A stretch of DNA of 64,000 bases, taken from NCBI RefSeq assembly GCF_024171945.1, contig NZ_JAMTCR010000002.1:1488001-1552000 (forward strand). Direction: 5' to 3'. The translations under genes and the position numbers were made by a program. This DNA comes from Actinokineospora globicatena. Lineage in GTDB: Bacteria > Actinomycetota > Actinomycetes > Mycobacteriales > Pseudonocardiaceae. How positions within the stretch are numbered: position 1 is the first letter of the stretch; every line of letters begins with the position of its first letter. This document shows positions 39,789 to 48,235 of this stretch, piece by piece. The notes beneath the pieces were generated by a model. It saw nothing but the letters and a program-made list of their open reading frames with translations. It searched no databases and had not been told where the DNA came from.

Positions 39789-39952
39789 GAGCTGCCGATC
39801 CCTCTCTCCTGACACCCGGACTGGCTGGTCGTGTCGCGTTCAACGGTAGGCATCGCCGGACCCCGGACCCGAGCAACGCGCTCCAGATCACAGTCCCGCA
39901 CCGGACCCCCGACCCAAAGTATCGGGTAAGGGCCTGGTGCGGTCCCGGTGTG

Positions 39953-39973
39953 AGTGTAACCGGCGGTAACACT
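39953..39973. promoter_or_regulatory. Palindromic operator candidate upstream of korA
   Basis: AGTGTAACCGGCGGTAACACT is palindromic at nine of ten base pairs around a central G. It lies in the 237-base gap between korA and the 3' end of the enoyl-CoA hydratase gene. The bound regulator is unknown; the shape suits a TetR-type dimer. Confidence 0.45.
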
Positions 39974-40025
39974 TATCCCGGATGGTGGGCGGCGCGGTTC
40001 GACCCGGTGGGACGCCGCGAACAGC

Positions 40026-40790
40026 CTACGGGGTCGCCGCCGCCGAGATCCTGGCCTTCATCTCCGCGAGGAGCTGGGCGAACGCGGGGGAGTCCATCGA
40101 GGTCAACTGCGCGGCCAGCTCGGTCTCGATCGCGTCGTCGTGGCCGGTTTGCGCCGCGGTGGCGCGCATCGACCGCTTGATCGAGAGCACCAGCTCCTTG
40201 GGCGCCCCGGTGGTGGCCGACGCGAGGTCGACGGCGGCCTGGACGAGCGCGTCGTGGTCGCCGTCGACGGTGCTGAGCGTCAGCCCGACCCGCTGCGCCT
40301 CGGCGGCGTCCGGGACGTGCCGGAACAGGGTCATCGCGGTCGCGGTCTGCGGGCCGACGAGCCGCTGCAGCATCCACGTCATGCCGCCGCCGGGGTGGAT
40401 GCCCAGCTGCAGGAACCGGGCGTCGAACCGGGCCTTCGGTCCCGCGACGCGGACGTCGGCCGCCAGCGCGAGGTTCAACCCGGCCCCGACCGCCGCGCCA
40501 CCGACGGCCGCGATGGTCGGCAGCGAGCAGCGGGCCACGGCCAGGAACCCGGCGTAGATCCCGCGCAGCCCCTCCTCGCGGGACTCGCCGAGCACGGTCA
40601 GGTCGGCACCGGCGCAGAACGCGGGCGGCGCCCCGGTCACCACGATCGCGGCGGTGTCCGGGTCGGCCTCGCACTCGGCCACCAGCTCCGCCAGGCGCGC
40701 CGACATGGGGATGGTCAGGGCGTTGCGCCGCGCGGGGTCGTTCAGGGTGATCACCGCGACGCCGCCGCGCCGCTCAAGCAGGACGGTCAT
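40026..40790 (-). CDS. Enoyl-CoA hydratase/isomerase family protein
   Basis: A 254-residue crotonase-fold protein. It has the oxyanion-hole segments APPAFCAGADLTVL and AAVGGAAVGAGLNLALAADVRVAG, and a HPGGGMTWMLQRLVG segment. The second catalytic Glu position is occupied by HPGGG, so hydration chemistry is not assured and the substrate is unknown. The gene lies 11 bases after the lrp-like gene on the same strand, possibly in one transcript. Confidence 0.87.
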   Translation of the reverse strand: MTVLLERRGGVAVITLNDPARRNALTIPMSARLAELVAECEADPDTAAIVVTGAPPAFCAGADLTVLGESREEGLRGIYAGFLAVARCSLPTIAAVGGAAVGAGLNLALAADVRVAGPKARFDARFLQLGIHPGGGMTWMLQRLVGPQTATAMTLFRHVPDAAEAQRVGLTLSTVDGDHDALVQAAVDLASATTGAPKELVLSIKRSMRATAAQTGHDDAIETELAAQLTSMDSPAFAQLLAEMKARISAAATP

Positions 40791-40801
40791 GTCCGCGCAC
40801 C

Positions 40802-41260
40802 CTAGCCGGGCTCGGGCGCGGGCGGACGCTCCAAAAGGGTGGACAGGACGACGGTCGAGACGGTCCTGGAGACCATGTCGACCGCGCGCAACCGCTCCAG
40901 CGCGTCCTCCAGGTGGTGGATGTTGGCCGCGCGCAGGTGCACGATCGCGTCCGCCGAGCCGGAGACGGTGTAGGCGGCCACCACCTCGGGCAGCGGTTCG
41001 AGCCGCTGGCGGATCCGGTCGGGGGAGACGTTGCCCTGGCAGTGCACCTCGACGAAGGCCTCGGTGCCCCAGCCGAGCGCCTCCGGATTCACCACGGCGG
41101 TGAACCCGCGCAGCACACCGGTCTCCAGCAGCCGGTCCACCCGCCGCTTCACCGCGGGAGCCGAGAGCGAGACGGCCTTCCCGATCTCGGCGTAACTCGA
41201 CCTGGCGTCGGCCACGAGCTGTGAAATGATTCGCTGATCAATGACGTCCACACGCAACAT
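40802..41260 (-). CDS. Lrp/AsnC family transcriptional regulator
   Basis: A 152-residue Lrp-type regulator: N-terminal HTH (VIDQRIISQLVADARSSYAEIGKAVSLSAPAVKRRVDRLLETGVL) and C-terminal RAM ligand-binding domain (AFVEVHCQGNVSP ... VVAAYTVSGSADAIVHLRA). The ATG at 41260 lies inside a palindrome. It is divergent from ddaH, and Lrp regulators of this kind commonly control the neighbouring arginine or ornithine catabolic genes. Confidence 0.9.
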   Translation of the reverse strand: MLRVDVIDQRIISQLVADARSSYAEIGKAVSLSAPAVKRRVDRLLETGVLRGFTAVVNPEALGWGTEAFVEVHCQGNVSPDRIRQRLEPLPEVVAAYTVSGSADAIVHLRAANIHHLEDALERLRAVDMVSRTVSTVVLSTLLERPPAPEPG

Positions 41261-41271
41261 TCTGCATGTTG
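41255..41271. promoter_or_regulatory. Candidate Lrp operator between lrp-like gene and ddaH
   Basis: CAACATTCTGCATGTTG has perfect 6-base arms around 5 bases, a size typical of Lrp/AsnC sites. It overlaps the start codon of the lrp-like gene and lies 55 bases before the chosen ddaH start. It could mediate autoregulation and control of ddaH. Confidence 0.5.
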
Positions 41272-41325
41272 AAGGGCGTCGAAGCGACATTGATGGCTGC
41301 TTTCCGGGGCTCTACATTTCGATCC

Positions 41326-42183
41326 ATGACCTCGGCACCCGTGCGGAACCCCGCGACCACCCGCCTCGCCACGACGCGGCGGTACCTCATGTGCGCGCCA
41401 ACGCACTTCGCGGTCGAGTACTCCATCAACCCCTGGATGGACCCCACCCGCCCGGTCAGCACCGCGGGCGCCATCGCCGAGTGGGAGGCCCTGCGCCAGA
41501 CCTACCTGCGGCTCGGGCACACGGTCGAGACCATCGACCCGCAGCCGGGCCTGCCGGACATGGTGTTCTCCGCCAACTCGGGCACGGTCATCGACGGCGT
41601 CGTCCTCGGTGCCCGCTTCCGCGCCCCCCAGCGCGCCGCCGAGGCCGACTTCTTCCGCACCTGGTTCCTCGACCACGGCTACCGCGACATCGTCATGCCC
41701 GAGAAGATCAACGAAGCCGAGGGCGACCTCACCTGGACCGGCGACCTGCTGCTCGCGGGCACCGGCTTCCGCACCGATCCCGGCGCCCACGCCGAAGCCC
41801 AGGAAGTCCTAGGCGTCCCCGTGGTCTCGCTCCACCTGGTCGACCCCCGCTACTACCACCTGGACGTGGCGCTGTTCGTGCTCACCGAGGCCACCCCCAC
41901 CTCCCGAGCCCACATCGCCTACTACCCAGAAGCCTTCTCCCCCGGCACCCAACGCCTCCTCCGCCGCCTCTACCCCGACGCCATCCTCGCCACCGCAGAA
42001 GACGCCGCCTGCCTAGGCCTAAACGCCATCTCCGACGGCCGCAACGTCATCCTCCCCAAGGAAGCCACCACCCTCACCACCCAACTCCACGCCCACGGCT
42101 ACACCCCCCACCCCGTAAACATCACCGAACTCCGCAAATCCGGCGGCGGCCCCAAGTGCTGCACCATGGAACTCAGGGGTTAA
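41326..42183 (+). CDS. ddaH: Dimethylarginine dimethylaminohydrolase family protein, 3' end altered by element insertion
   Basis: A 285-residue amidinotransferase-fold protein of the DDAH family, hydrolysing dimethylarginine (or a related guanidino compound) to citrulline and an amine. Key parts are APTHFAVEYSINPWM, VFSANSGTVIDG, GDLTWTGDLLLAGTGFRTD, the catalytic-His region RYYHLDVALFVL and the catalytic Cys in GGGPKCCTMEL near the C-terminus. The present end is MELRG-stop. Beyond the right attachment repeat the same bases continue to encode MELRDRT-stop, which is evidently the pre-insertion tail. Activity should survive because the catalytic Cys lies at the edge of the repeat. The start is uncertain: 41326 ATG is chosen; 41293 and 41266 are alternatives. 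Confidence 0.88.
   Translation: MTSAPVRNPATTRLATTRRYLMCAPTHFAVEYSINPWMDPTRPVSTAGAIAEWEALRQTYLRLGHTVETIDPQPGLPDMVFSANSGTVIDGVVLGARFRAPQRAAEADFFRTWFLDHGYRDIVMPEKINEAEGDLTWTGDLLLAGTGFRTDPGAHAEAQEVLGVPVVSLHLVDPRYYHLDVALFVLTEATPTSRAHIAYYPEAFSPGTQRLLRRLYPDAILATAEDAACLGLNAISDGRNVILPKEATTLTTQLHAHGYTPHPVNITELRKSGGGPKCCTMELRG
42159..42174 (+). repeat. Left attachment site core (attL)
   Basis: CTGCACCATGGAACTC occurs here, inside the last codons of ddaH, and again at 53866-53881. The flanks differ immediately on both sides, so 16 bases is the exact repeat. The integrase gene starts 1.6 kb inward and ends about 215 bases away. Confidence 0.88.
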
Positions 42184-42388
42184 TCCGGCTACTGGGCGTG
42201 ACTTTCGGTGGTGTAGCTCGGGGTGCAGATGGCCTTGCTGAACTGCGAAAACTCGGGTTCTGTCAGGTTTGGCCGTCTGTGACTGTCCGTGCCTGGTTGG
42301 GGCAGTTTGGCGGTGTTCGCGGAACCCTGACGGAACGGCGAAACGGCCCCCGGTTCGTCACCGAGAGCCGTTCTACCTGCGGATACCG
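42184..42388. other. attP-proximal non-coding segment
   Basis: About 205 bases between the ddaH stop and the integrase 3' end. It contains GAACGGC ... GCCGTTC arms near 42333-42373, a possible terminator for the int transcript. No gene is seen. Arm-type integrase sites would be expected here. Confidence 0.4.
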
Positions 42389-43756
42389 TCACCCTAGCCA
42401 TGCGTCGATCCGGCTGTTCGACGCTCCACGCTGCCCATCCAGGCATTGCGCGTACACCTTCAACAGCACGTCGACGGTGTGCCCCGCTCGTTCAGCGACC
42501 TCAGCCACCGGCACCCCCGCCGCAAGCCACATCGACACCGCCGCGTGCCGGAGGTCGTAAGGCCGCTTCGCCAGCGGTGACCTCGCCTGCTCGCCAAGCG
42601 CGATCACCCTCGCCCGCTTCCACACATCGGTGTAGACCGAGGGCGTGACGGGCTCGCCTTTGATCAACCCCCGGAACAGTCGCCCGTCCCAGGTCGTCCC
42701 GAACCGCTCGATGTGCTCGCGCAGGATGGCCACGAGCTGAGGTGGGATCGGCACTACCCGAACCGCGCCCTCTGCCCGCCGCTTGAGTACGCGTTCCTCC
42801 CATCGGTCCCCGGTGTCGCTGTACCGAGGCGTTGTCAGCGAGGCTGACTGAGACAGCACGAGTTGCCCCCAGCCTGTCTCGGGGAGCGTGCAGTCCTCTA
42901 GGCGCAGCCGATTCGCCTCGGCTGGCCGGAGTCCGGCGTAGTAGAGGGTGGCGAAGAACGCGTAGAGGTAGTCGTACCGGCCGCCGTGTCCCAGCCGCCC
43001 GACGTAGGTCACCGCGGAGAGCAGTTGGCGAGCTTGAGCCGGATTCGCGACAACCCGGGGATCCACCTCCACGTTCCCCTTGGACTTGGTCTTCAGCCCG
43101 TCCAACGGGTTCTTGCCCAGCTCGCCGAGGTCCACCGCGCAGTCCAAGGCATGGTGCAACGTGCCCCGCCTGGTGCGCGTCGTCCAAGCCGCCGCAGGCT
43201 TGCCGTCCAGATTGCGACCCAACGCCCGGATGAGGTTGGTGACCTCCACCTTGTCGGCCAAGTCCGCCACCGGCCGCGAATTGGTGATCACCCACTCGGC
43301 GGTCTCCGAGTCGACGTCACGGGCATTGCTGGGCAGCAAGCCCATCGTCAACGCCCGCCGGATCTCCCGCGCATCCGGAGCCGACTTCGAGGGATGCAGG
43401 AACGCGCCCACCGCCGTAGCCAACGCATCCACATACCGCCGCCGAGTATTGGGCGCCGCGTCGTCCCACTCGATGTCGATGAACCGCTGAACGACCTGCA
43501 ATAGCGTCCGGCTGTTCGCTGCCCGATACATCGACTCAGGCAGCCCACTGGGGATGTCGAACGCCTCGCCCTGCTTGGCCGCAGCCTGCAAGTCGCTGAG
43601 GTGATTGATCGCGAGCGCCTTGGTGGGGAACCACTCCGAGTGCTCACGGCCAGCGGTAACCCACCGAACTCCATACGGTCGCGGGTACTTCGTCCCATCC
43701 TTGCGCGGCGCCCGCACCTTGATCGACCAGAAGTGAACCTGACGCGTCGGCTTCAC
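42389..43756 (-). CDS. int: Tyrosine-type site-specific integrase
   Basis: A 455-residue tyrosine recombinase that catalyses integration and, with Xis, excision of the element. An N-terminal SAM-like arm and core-binding region precede the catalytic domain. The first Arg is in YYAGLRPAEANRLRL (about residue 275), the H-x-x-R in RPYDLRHAAVSMWLAAG (about 400), the second His in AGHTVDVLLKVYAQ, and the nucleophile Tyr in that same segment (about 433). The GTG start at 43756 overlaps the xis stop by four bases, the usual xis-int coupling. Confidence 0.95.
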   Translation of the reverse strand: MKPTRQVHFWSIKVRAPRKDGTKYPRPYGVRWVTAGREHSEWFPTKALAINHLSDLQAAAKQGEAFDIPSGLPESMYRAANSRTLLQVVQRFIDIEWDDAAPNTRRRYVDALATAVGAFLHPSKSAPDAREIRRALTMGLLPSNARDVDSETAEWVITNSRPVADLADKVEVTNLIRALGRNLDGKPAAAWTTRTRRGTLHHALDCAVDLGELGKNPLDGLKTKSKGNVEVDPRVVANPAQARQLLSAVTYVGRLGHGGRYDYLYAFFATLYYAGLRPAEANRLRLEDCTLPETGWGQLVLSQSASLTTPRYSDTGDRWEERVLKRRAEGAVRVVPIPPQLVAILREHIERFGTTWDGRLFRGLIKGEPVTPSVYTDVWKRARVIALGEQARSPLAKRPYDLRHAAVSMWLAAGVPVAEVAERAGHTVDVLLKVYAQCLDGQRGASNSRIDAWLG

Positions 43757-43947
43757 GCCGCCGACCTCTGCTGCGCCGCCAACCAGTCGAGCAAGCCGGA
43801 CTCAGGAAATCGCAGGTGCCCGTTGGGCAACTTGAAGGCCGGAGGAGCAGCGTTCACCTCCCGCCACTCATACAAGGTGTCGCGACTGATCCCGAGGTAC
43901 TCGCACAACTCCGGCGTGCTGAACAGCTTCTCGAACTTCGCTCCCAT
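43753..43947 (-). CDS. xis: Excisionase / AlpA-like DNA-binding protein
   Basis: A 64-residue MerR-like helix-turn-helix protein (helix_turn_helix_17 type): FSTPELCEYLGISRDTLYEWR, then PPAFKLPNGHLRFPESGLLDWLAAQ. Proteins of this size directly before int in Streptomyces-type elements direct excision. The ATG follows the rep stop closely; its stop overlaps the int GTG. Confidence 0.9.
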   Translation of the reverse strand: MGAKFEKLFSTPELCEYLGISRDTLYEWREVNAAPPAFKLPNGHLRFPESGLLDWLAAQQRSAA

Positions 43948-43955
43948 GACTCCCC

Positions 43956-45518
43956 CTAGGCCGCAGTTGCTGAAACATCAGCCGCCAGTAACGCGGCGTC
44001 GTATTCGGCTCTCCAACGGATGCGCTCGGAGATGGCGTGCATCAGGAGGTGCACGCGCGGGGGGACGGAGGGGTCGCCGGGTTTGACCTTGTGCCAGGTC
44101 TGTTGTGACCGGTCAGGTTCGGGTTTGACGATGCCGATCGCTGCTAGGGCTTGGGTGACGAAGGCTCTGCGGTCGGCTTTGTGGTCAGCCAGGGTCTTCC
44201 CGGACCACTTGCGAGACACCAAGACCCGGCGTCCTGGCAGCCCCAGAGTGGTTCGGCGGTGTGCTCGCGACCGGCAGTGGCCGGGGGTCGTGCGGCTGTT
44301 CGCGCTCAAAGGCTGGATGCCGTAGAGCAGCCAGACCGCGCACCGGGGCGAACAGGGGGTGATGGCCAGCTCCGCGTGGAGGCGGTCGTGGTGAGCCCGC
44401 TGCCGTTCGGTGTGGGCCTCGATTACCTCGCCTGTGGCCTTGGTGAGGTATTTGGTCAGGTACCCGATGTGGCGTCCTGCTTCCTCGCTGCCGCCGAGGA
44501 TGCCTTTGGAGTGCACTTGTGCCCCGAAGGTCGCCACGTGCGCCGGGTCTTGGACCTGGTCGAGCGCGTCGCCCCAGGGCGTGAGGGGTTGCTGGCTGTC
44601 TGGGTCGACGAACCGGCCATCGACCCAGACCGGGAGCCGGTCGCTGTAGACCGGTTCGTTGTGGGGTGGCCACCAGATTTGGAGGTAGGTGGCTGCGGTG
44701 ACCTGCCGCAGCACCTCATGCGAGATCGAGCCCCGCACCGCTGCGTGCAGGTGCGGCGCTACCCGTCGCTGGGGTTCGACGGTGGCGAAGTATTGGACGT
44801 CCCAGCCGACGACGCGGCGGAGGTTCTGCCACCACCGGTCGACCAGGGAGGCGAAGTGCACCGCGTCCCTGGCAGCCCGCCGATAGTCGTACCGGTCAGG
44901 ATTGACCGGAGTCCCGTCATCGCGAACAGGGCCGTAGCTGTCACAGGTGAGCGTGACGAACATCGACGGTCGGAACCCGCCCGCGTACTCGCGCCCCACT
45001 GTGCGCCGTTCCACCTTGCGCCGAGGCAGGTTGGGCGCGTCCTGTCGCCGCTTGGTGGACCGAACCGGAGCCCGGTGGGGCTGTGCATCGGGGGAGGGGA
45101 GCCGTCCCCGGACGCCGAGCTGGTGGAGCTCATCGTCCAGGGAACGGATCTCTTCCCGCAGGTCATCAGCATCCGCGCCCACCGCCGTCTGATACTCGGC
45201 GACCAGGTCGGCGCGCCGTTCCATCAACTCCCGCTGCTCAAGCGACGGCTCCGCGAGGACGGTGACGGGTTCTTCGGTGAGGTGCCAGCCCTCACGGCAC
45301 TGGGTCATCCTCAGCGCCCGGGCCTTGCGCGCACAGGGCTGGCACACCGACTCCACCGTCGACCCGCACGGCATACCCACGTACCGGGTGCTGCCGTCGG
45401 CCCGGTCGGTGACTTCCATGGTGAACGGCCGCACGCACACCCCGTGCTGTTCCGCCGTTGCCCTGACGACGTCAGCGGCCAGTGGTCCCCGTTCGAGGGT
45501 GATGACCTGTGCGGTCAT
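43956..45518 (-). CDS. RepSA-like rolling-circle replication initiator
   Basis: A 520-residue replication initiator of the kind found in AICEs (pSAM2 RepSA type), needed for replication of the excised circle. A Cys cluster near the N-terminus (GMPCGSTVESVCQPCARKAR) precedes FRPSMFVTLTCDSYGPV (Rep motif I) and the metal-binding PHLHAAVRGSI (HUH-like motif, about residue 256). GYLTKYLTKAT, further on, fits the catalytic Tyr motif (YLTKYLTK). The ATG at 45518 overlaps the preceding ORF's stop. An initiation nick site is expected in or near this gene but was not located. Confidence 0.88.
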   Translation of the reverse strand: MTAQVITLERGPLAADVVRATAEQHGVCVRPFTMEVTDRADGSTRYVGMPCGSTVESVCQPCARKARALRMTQCREGWHLTEEPVTVLAEPSLEQRELMERRADLVAEYQTAVGADADDLREEIRSLDDELHQLGVRGRLPSPDAQPHRAPVRSTKRRQDAPNLPRRKVERRTVGREYAGGFRPSMFVTLTCDSYGPVRDDGTPVNPDRYDYRRAARDAVHFASLVDRWWQNLRRVVGWDVQYFATVEPQRRVAPHLHAAVRGSISHEVLRQVTAATYLQIWWPPHNEPVYSDRLPVWVDGRFVDPDSQQPLTPWGDALDQVQDPAHVATFGAQVHSKGILGGSEEAGRHIGYLTKYLTKATGEVIEAHTERQRAHHDRLHAELAITPCSPRCAVWLLYGIQPLSANSRTTPGHCRSRAHRRTTLGLPGRRVLVSRKWSGKTLADHKADRRAFVTQALAAIGIVKPEPDRSQQTWHKVKPGDPSVPPRVHLLMHAISERIRWRAEYDAALLAADVSATAA

Positions 45519-45925
45519 GCGGTCTCCACGGCTTGCCAGCGGAGCCAGTGCAGCACCCATTCACCGGTCCTGTCCGACTCGACCCCGTGCAACCGCGTCG
45601 GGTCCAGCGGCGCGACGACGGTGATCGGCGTGCCGTCAGACAGTTGGGCGTAGGCGCGGGCCTGCGGGTCGTCATCGCAGTAACGCAGCACCAGCGTCGC
45701 GTGGTCGAGCGTGTCCATCCACGCCAGCAATCCCGCGCACGCCTTCGGCTGATCCGGAGCCGGGACGAACACCTCAACCCGCCCCGGGCTCTCCCCAGCC
45801 GCGTGGACACCGAGACTGCCCACCACCAGCTGCCGGTGCCTATCGGTGTGCGCGCGCACCGACGCGGCCGCGTGGTCGATCTGTCCCCACGAGACAGTGA
45901 CAGTGGTCTCCAGTGTGGCGGTCAT
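45515..45925 (-). CDS. AICE hypothetical protein
   Basis: A 136-residue protein between the translocase and rep genes, with four-base overlaps on both sides, so it is translated as part of that operon. The sequence (GQIDHAAASVRAHTDRHRQLVV, VEVFVPAPDQPKACAGLLAWMDTL, DGTPITVVAPLDPTRLHG) shows no motif I recognise. Similar small proteins occur at this position in other Streptomyces-type elements. It looks soluble. Confidence 0.75.
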   Translation of the reverse strand: MTATLETTVTVSWGQIDHAAASVRAHTDRHRQLVVGSLGVHAAGESPGRVEVFVPAPDQPKACAGLLAWMDTLDHATLVLRYCDDDPQARAYAQLSDGTPITVVAPLDPTRLHGVESDRTGEWVLHWLRWQAVETA

Positions 45926-47379
45926 GCTGCTTGTCCTCCATACGTTGTGTGTTCAGGAAAGGGAATGACGGTCGCCGCTGTGCCGGTGATGAAGTGGCGC
46001 AGCTCGACCAGGTTCGAATCAGTCACGTTGAACACGCGCGCCCGCACCGGGTCACGCTGACCGTCCTGCTTGACCCAGGCCACACCCGGAGTCGCTTCGG
46101 GGATCTCGTGCGCGTTGGCACCCCTGGCCCTCACACCGTCACCGAGCACCATGTCCACCTGGGTGTGCTCATCCAGCCGCATCGCCACCCGGGTCGGGAA
46201 CAGATGCCGGAACGGCACGACCTCCTTGCGCGGGTCTTGGACGAACCCCAGCACCGCGAGTCCTGGTGCGCGGCCTTGGGACGCGATGGTCTGCAAGGCC
46301 CCCTGTGCGCGTTCGCGGAGCCGCCTGTCAGTTTGGTAGGCGATCAGGTCGGCCAGTTCATCGACCACCAAGAGCGTGAACGGGTCACCGGTCTCTGGGG
46401 ACCACCCGCGTCGCACCCCGCGATACGACCCAGCCCGTTCCCGCACGTCAGACGCGGTCTGTTCCAGCAGGGTCACCGCGGCTTCCCCACCGTCATAGAC
46501 GACCCTGTCGAAGACGTCAGGGACCTGGCCAAGTTCCATCCCACCCTTCGGGTCCACCCCGACCAACCGCACCGCCCCGGCCTTGACCATCGGCGCCAAC
46601 GCCCAGATCACCGACCACAGCAGCGAGCCCTTACCCGCTCCGGTTACCCCCACCGTCAGGACGTGGTTGCCCAGCAACCGCACCCGCCATGGCTTGCCTG
46701 TCTCAGTCCGCCCCACCGGTACGCGCCGCAAGTCCACGGCCTGTCCCAGCCCGGGAAGCACCACAGGCGAGGCCAACGGGTCGGAGTGCACCAAGTCCAG
46801 TTCGATGGTCCCCGGCTTGATCACCCGGACCCGACAAGAGCGAGCCCGGAAAGAGTGCGCCAACCCGGAAGCCCGCGCTTCCCACTGCTCCGGCGCCTGC
46901 CCTTTCACCATCCGTACCCGGACCCGGTCCCGCCACCCCTCCGAGCGTGTCCGCCGCAACCGGGGCAGGTACTCACGGCCCTTCGCACGCGCATCCAGGC
47001 TCGCCAACCGCATGACCGTCCGCCATTGCCACGCATAGACCGCTGCCCGCCGCACTTCTGTTCGCGCCCAACACATCCGGACGTCAAACCGGCCCTCGGC
47101 TCGCCACCACCACACCGCCACACCCACGCCGATGACGACGGCCACCGAGCCCACCACCCACGGCCCGCACCACACCCACAGGCCAAGCCCAACCACGCCA
47201 GCCGCCACGGTCGCCGGGTAATACCAACTCGCCCGCAACGCCCGGACCGCCAACCACACAGCCACCCAGACCGCCGCAACCGGCAGCAGCACGACCTTTG
47301 CCTTACCAGGCAACAACGTCCACCAAGGCAGCCGAGGCCGAGCCACCTCCAACGGCGCCGGATCAACCCACCTACCCAC
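45922..47379 (-). CDS. FtsK/SpoIIIE-type DNA translocase, TraB-like
   Basis: A 485-residue membrane-anchored hexameric ATPase. In AICEs this single protein (TraB/TraSA type) moves double-stranded DNA into a recipient. Three hydrophobic helices lie at residues 28-47, 56-70 and 72-92. The Walker A is TVGVTGAGKGSLLWSV (about 243-250) and the Walker B is FTLLVVDELADLI (about 336). A later GARGANAHEIPEATPGVAW segment matches the translocase C-domain. The GTG at 47379 follows a 14-base inverted repeat. No gamma-type recognition domain is obvious at the C-terminus. Confidence 0.93.
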   Translation of the reverse strand: MGRWVDPAPLEVARPRLPWWTLLPGKAKVVLLPVAAVWVAVWLAVRALRASWYYPATVAAGVVGLGLWVWCGPWVVGSVAVVIGVGVAVWWWRAEGRFDVRMCWARTEVRRAAVYAWQWRTVMRLASLDARAKGREYLPRLRRTRSEGWRDRVRVRMVKGQAPEQWEARASGLAHSFRARSCRVRVIKPGTIELDLVHSDPLASPVVLPGLGQAVDLRRVPVGRTETGKPWRVRLLGNHVLTVGVTGAGKGSLLWSVIWALAPMVKAGAVRLVGVDPKGGMELGQVPDVFDRVVYDGGEAAVTLLEQTASDVRERAGSYRGVRRGWSPETGDPFTLLVVDELADLIAYQTDRRLRERAQGALQTIASQGRAPGLAVLGFVQDPRKEVVPFRHLFPTRVAMRLDEHTQVDMVLGDGVRARGANAHEIPEATPGVAWVKQDGQRDPVRARVFNVTDSNLVELRHFITGTAATVIPFPEHTTYGGQAA

Positions 47380-47476
47380 GCGACATCACCACCCGATGCG
47401 GTACCTGAAATGAGATCGCCAAGACCCTGGCCACAACACCTACGATTTCCACGTCTGCTCCCTCACGAGCCGACAG

Positions 47477-47526
47477 GCACAGAAGCGGGCACTTGGGGGC
47501 ACACCACGTGACCCGCTTCTGTGCCC
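47477..47526. promoter_or_regulatory. 14-bp perfect inverted repeat upstream of the translocase gene
   Basis: Arms GGCACAGAAGCGGG (47477-47490) and CCCGCTTCTGTGCC (47513-47526) are separated by 22 bases. It lies between the XRE gene's stop (47540) and the translocase start (47379). It may terminate the XRE transcript, act as an operator for traB control, or both. Confidence 0.65.
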
Positions 47527-47539
47527 ACAAACGAAACGT

Positions 47540-47911
47540 TCAACGAGAACGACGAAGTTCGTCGACTTTCCGATGCAGATCCTCGACAAGACTCACCAAG
47601 CGCGCTTGTTCTTGTGTCCACGCCACGAAGAACTCCTGTGACGGGTTCTCCGGCGGTTGCGCCGGCTTGGGGACATTTCCGAGCGCGACGTCCAGCAAGT
47701 GCGACGGATGCAGCCCCAGTGCGACCGAGATCGCCTCAAGAGTGCGCGCACTACGCCGCCGCTGGTTGGTGTCGTACTGCAACTCCCGCACGATCGCCTG
47801 CGACACCTTCGCCCGCTCCGCCAACTGCCGCTGCCGCCACCCCAACACCGCCAGCCGGTCAGTGATCACCTTCGCCACACCGGCCCACCCCGCAGGCCCT
47901 CCGCGCTCCAA
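47540..47911 (-). CDS. XRE-family transcriptional regulator of the element
   Basis: A 123-residue DNA-binding protein with an XRE helix-turn-helix at residues 12-70: VITDRLAVLGWRQRQLAERA, then KVSQAIVRELQYD. A Trp/Glu-rich C-terminal segment (FFVAWTQEQARLVSLVEDLHRKVDELR) is probably a coiled-coil dimerisation helix. In related elements a regulator upstream of traB controls transfer genes. Its start is three bases from the 47915 gene. Confidence 0.85.
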   Translation of the reverse strand: MERGGPAGWAGVAKVITDRLAVLGWRQRQLAERAKVSQAIVRELQYDTNQRRRSARTLEAISVALGLHPSHLLDVALGNVPKPAQPPENPSQEFFVAWTQEQARLVSLVEDLHRKVDELRRSR

Positions 47912-47914
47912 CCC

Positions 47915-48235
47915 TCAGTCCTTGTCCCTGAACTGGAACACCTGAAGCCACCGACACGCCTCAATCACCCCATACGCGGTGGCGTCGAGGCTGTCGATCG
48001 CGGAACCCTCGCCGAAGCTCTCCTTGGCGAAGCTCTCCTTGACCTCCCGCGCGTAGTCGATGAGGTCATCAAGATCGGAAACCAAGGTCGGCACGAAGGT
48101 GGGCCAGCCCTGCCCCATCTCCACAGCCCGCGCCCGCACCTCCGCCGTCGTCTGCGGCGCCCTGGACAACATGAACTGATCCCCCGCCACCGGAGCCACC
48201 TTCAGCACGTTCCGCGCACACCCCACCTGCCTCAC
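47915..48235 (-). CDS. AICE hypothetical protein
   Basis: A 106-residue acidic protein (SRAPQTTAEVRARAVEMGQG, VSDLDDLIDYAREVKESFAKE, GVIEACRWLQVFQF) with no motif I can name. It overlaps the 48232 gene by four bases and is part of the same leftward operon. Composition is normal for the element. Confidence 0.65.
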   Translation of the reverse strand: MRQVGCARNVLKVAPVAGDQFMLSRAPQTTAEVRARAVEMGQGWPTFVPTLVSDLDDLIDYAREVKESFAKESFGEGSAIDSLDATAYGVIEACRWLQVFQFRDKD

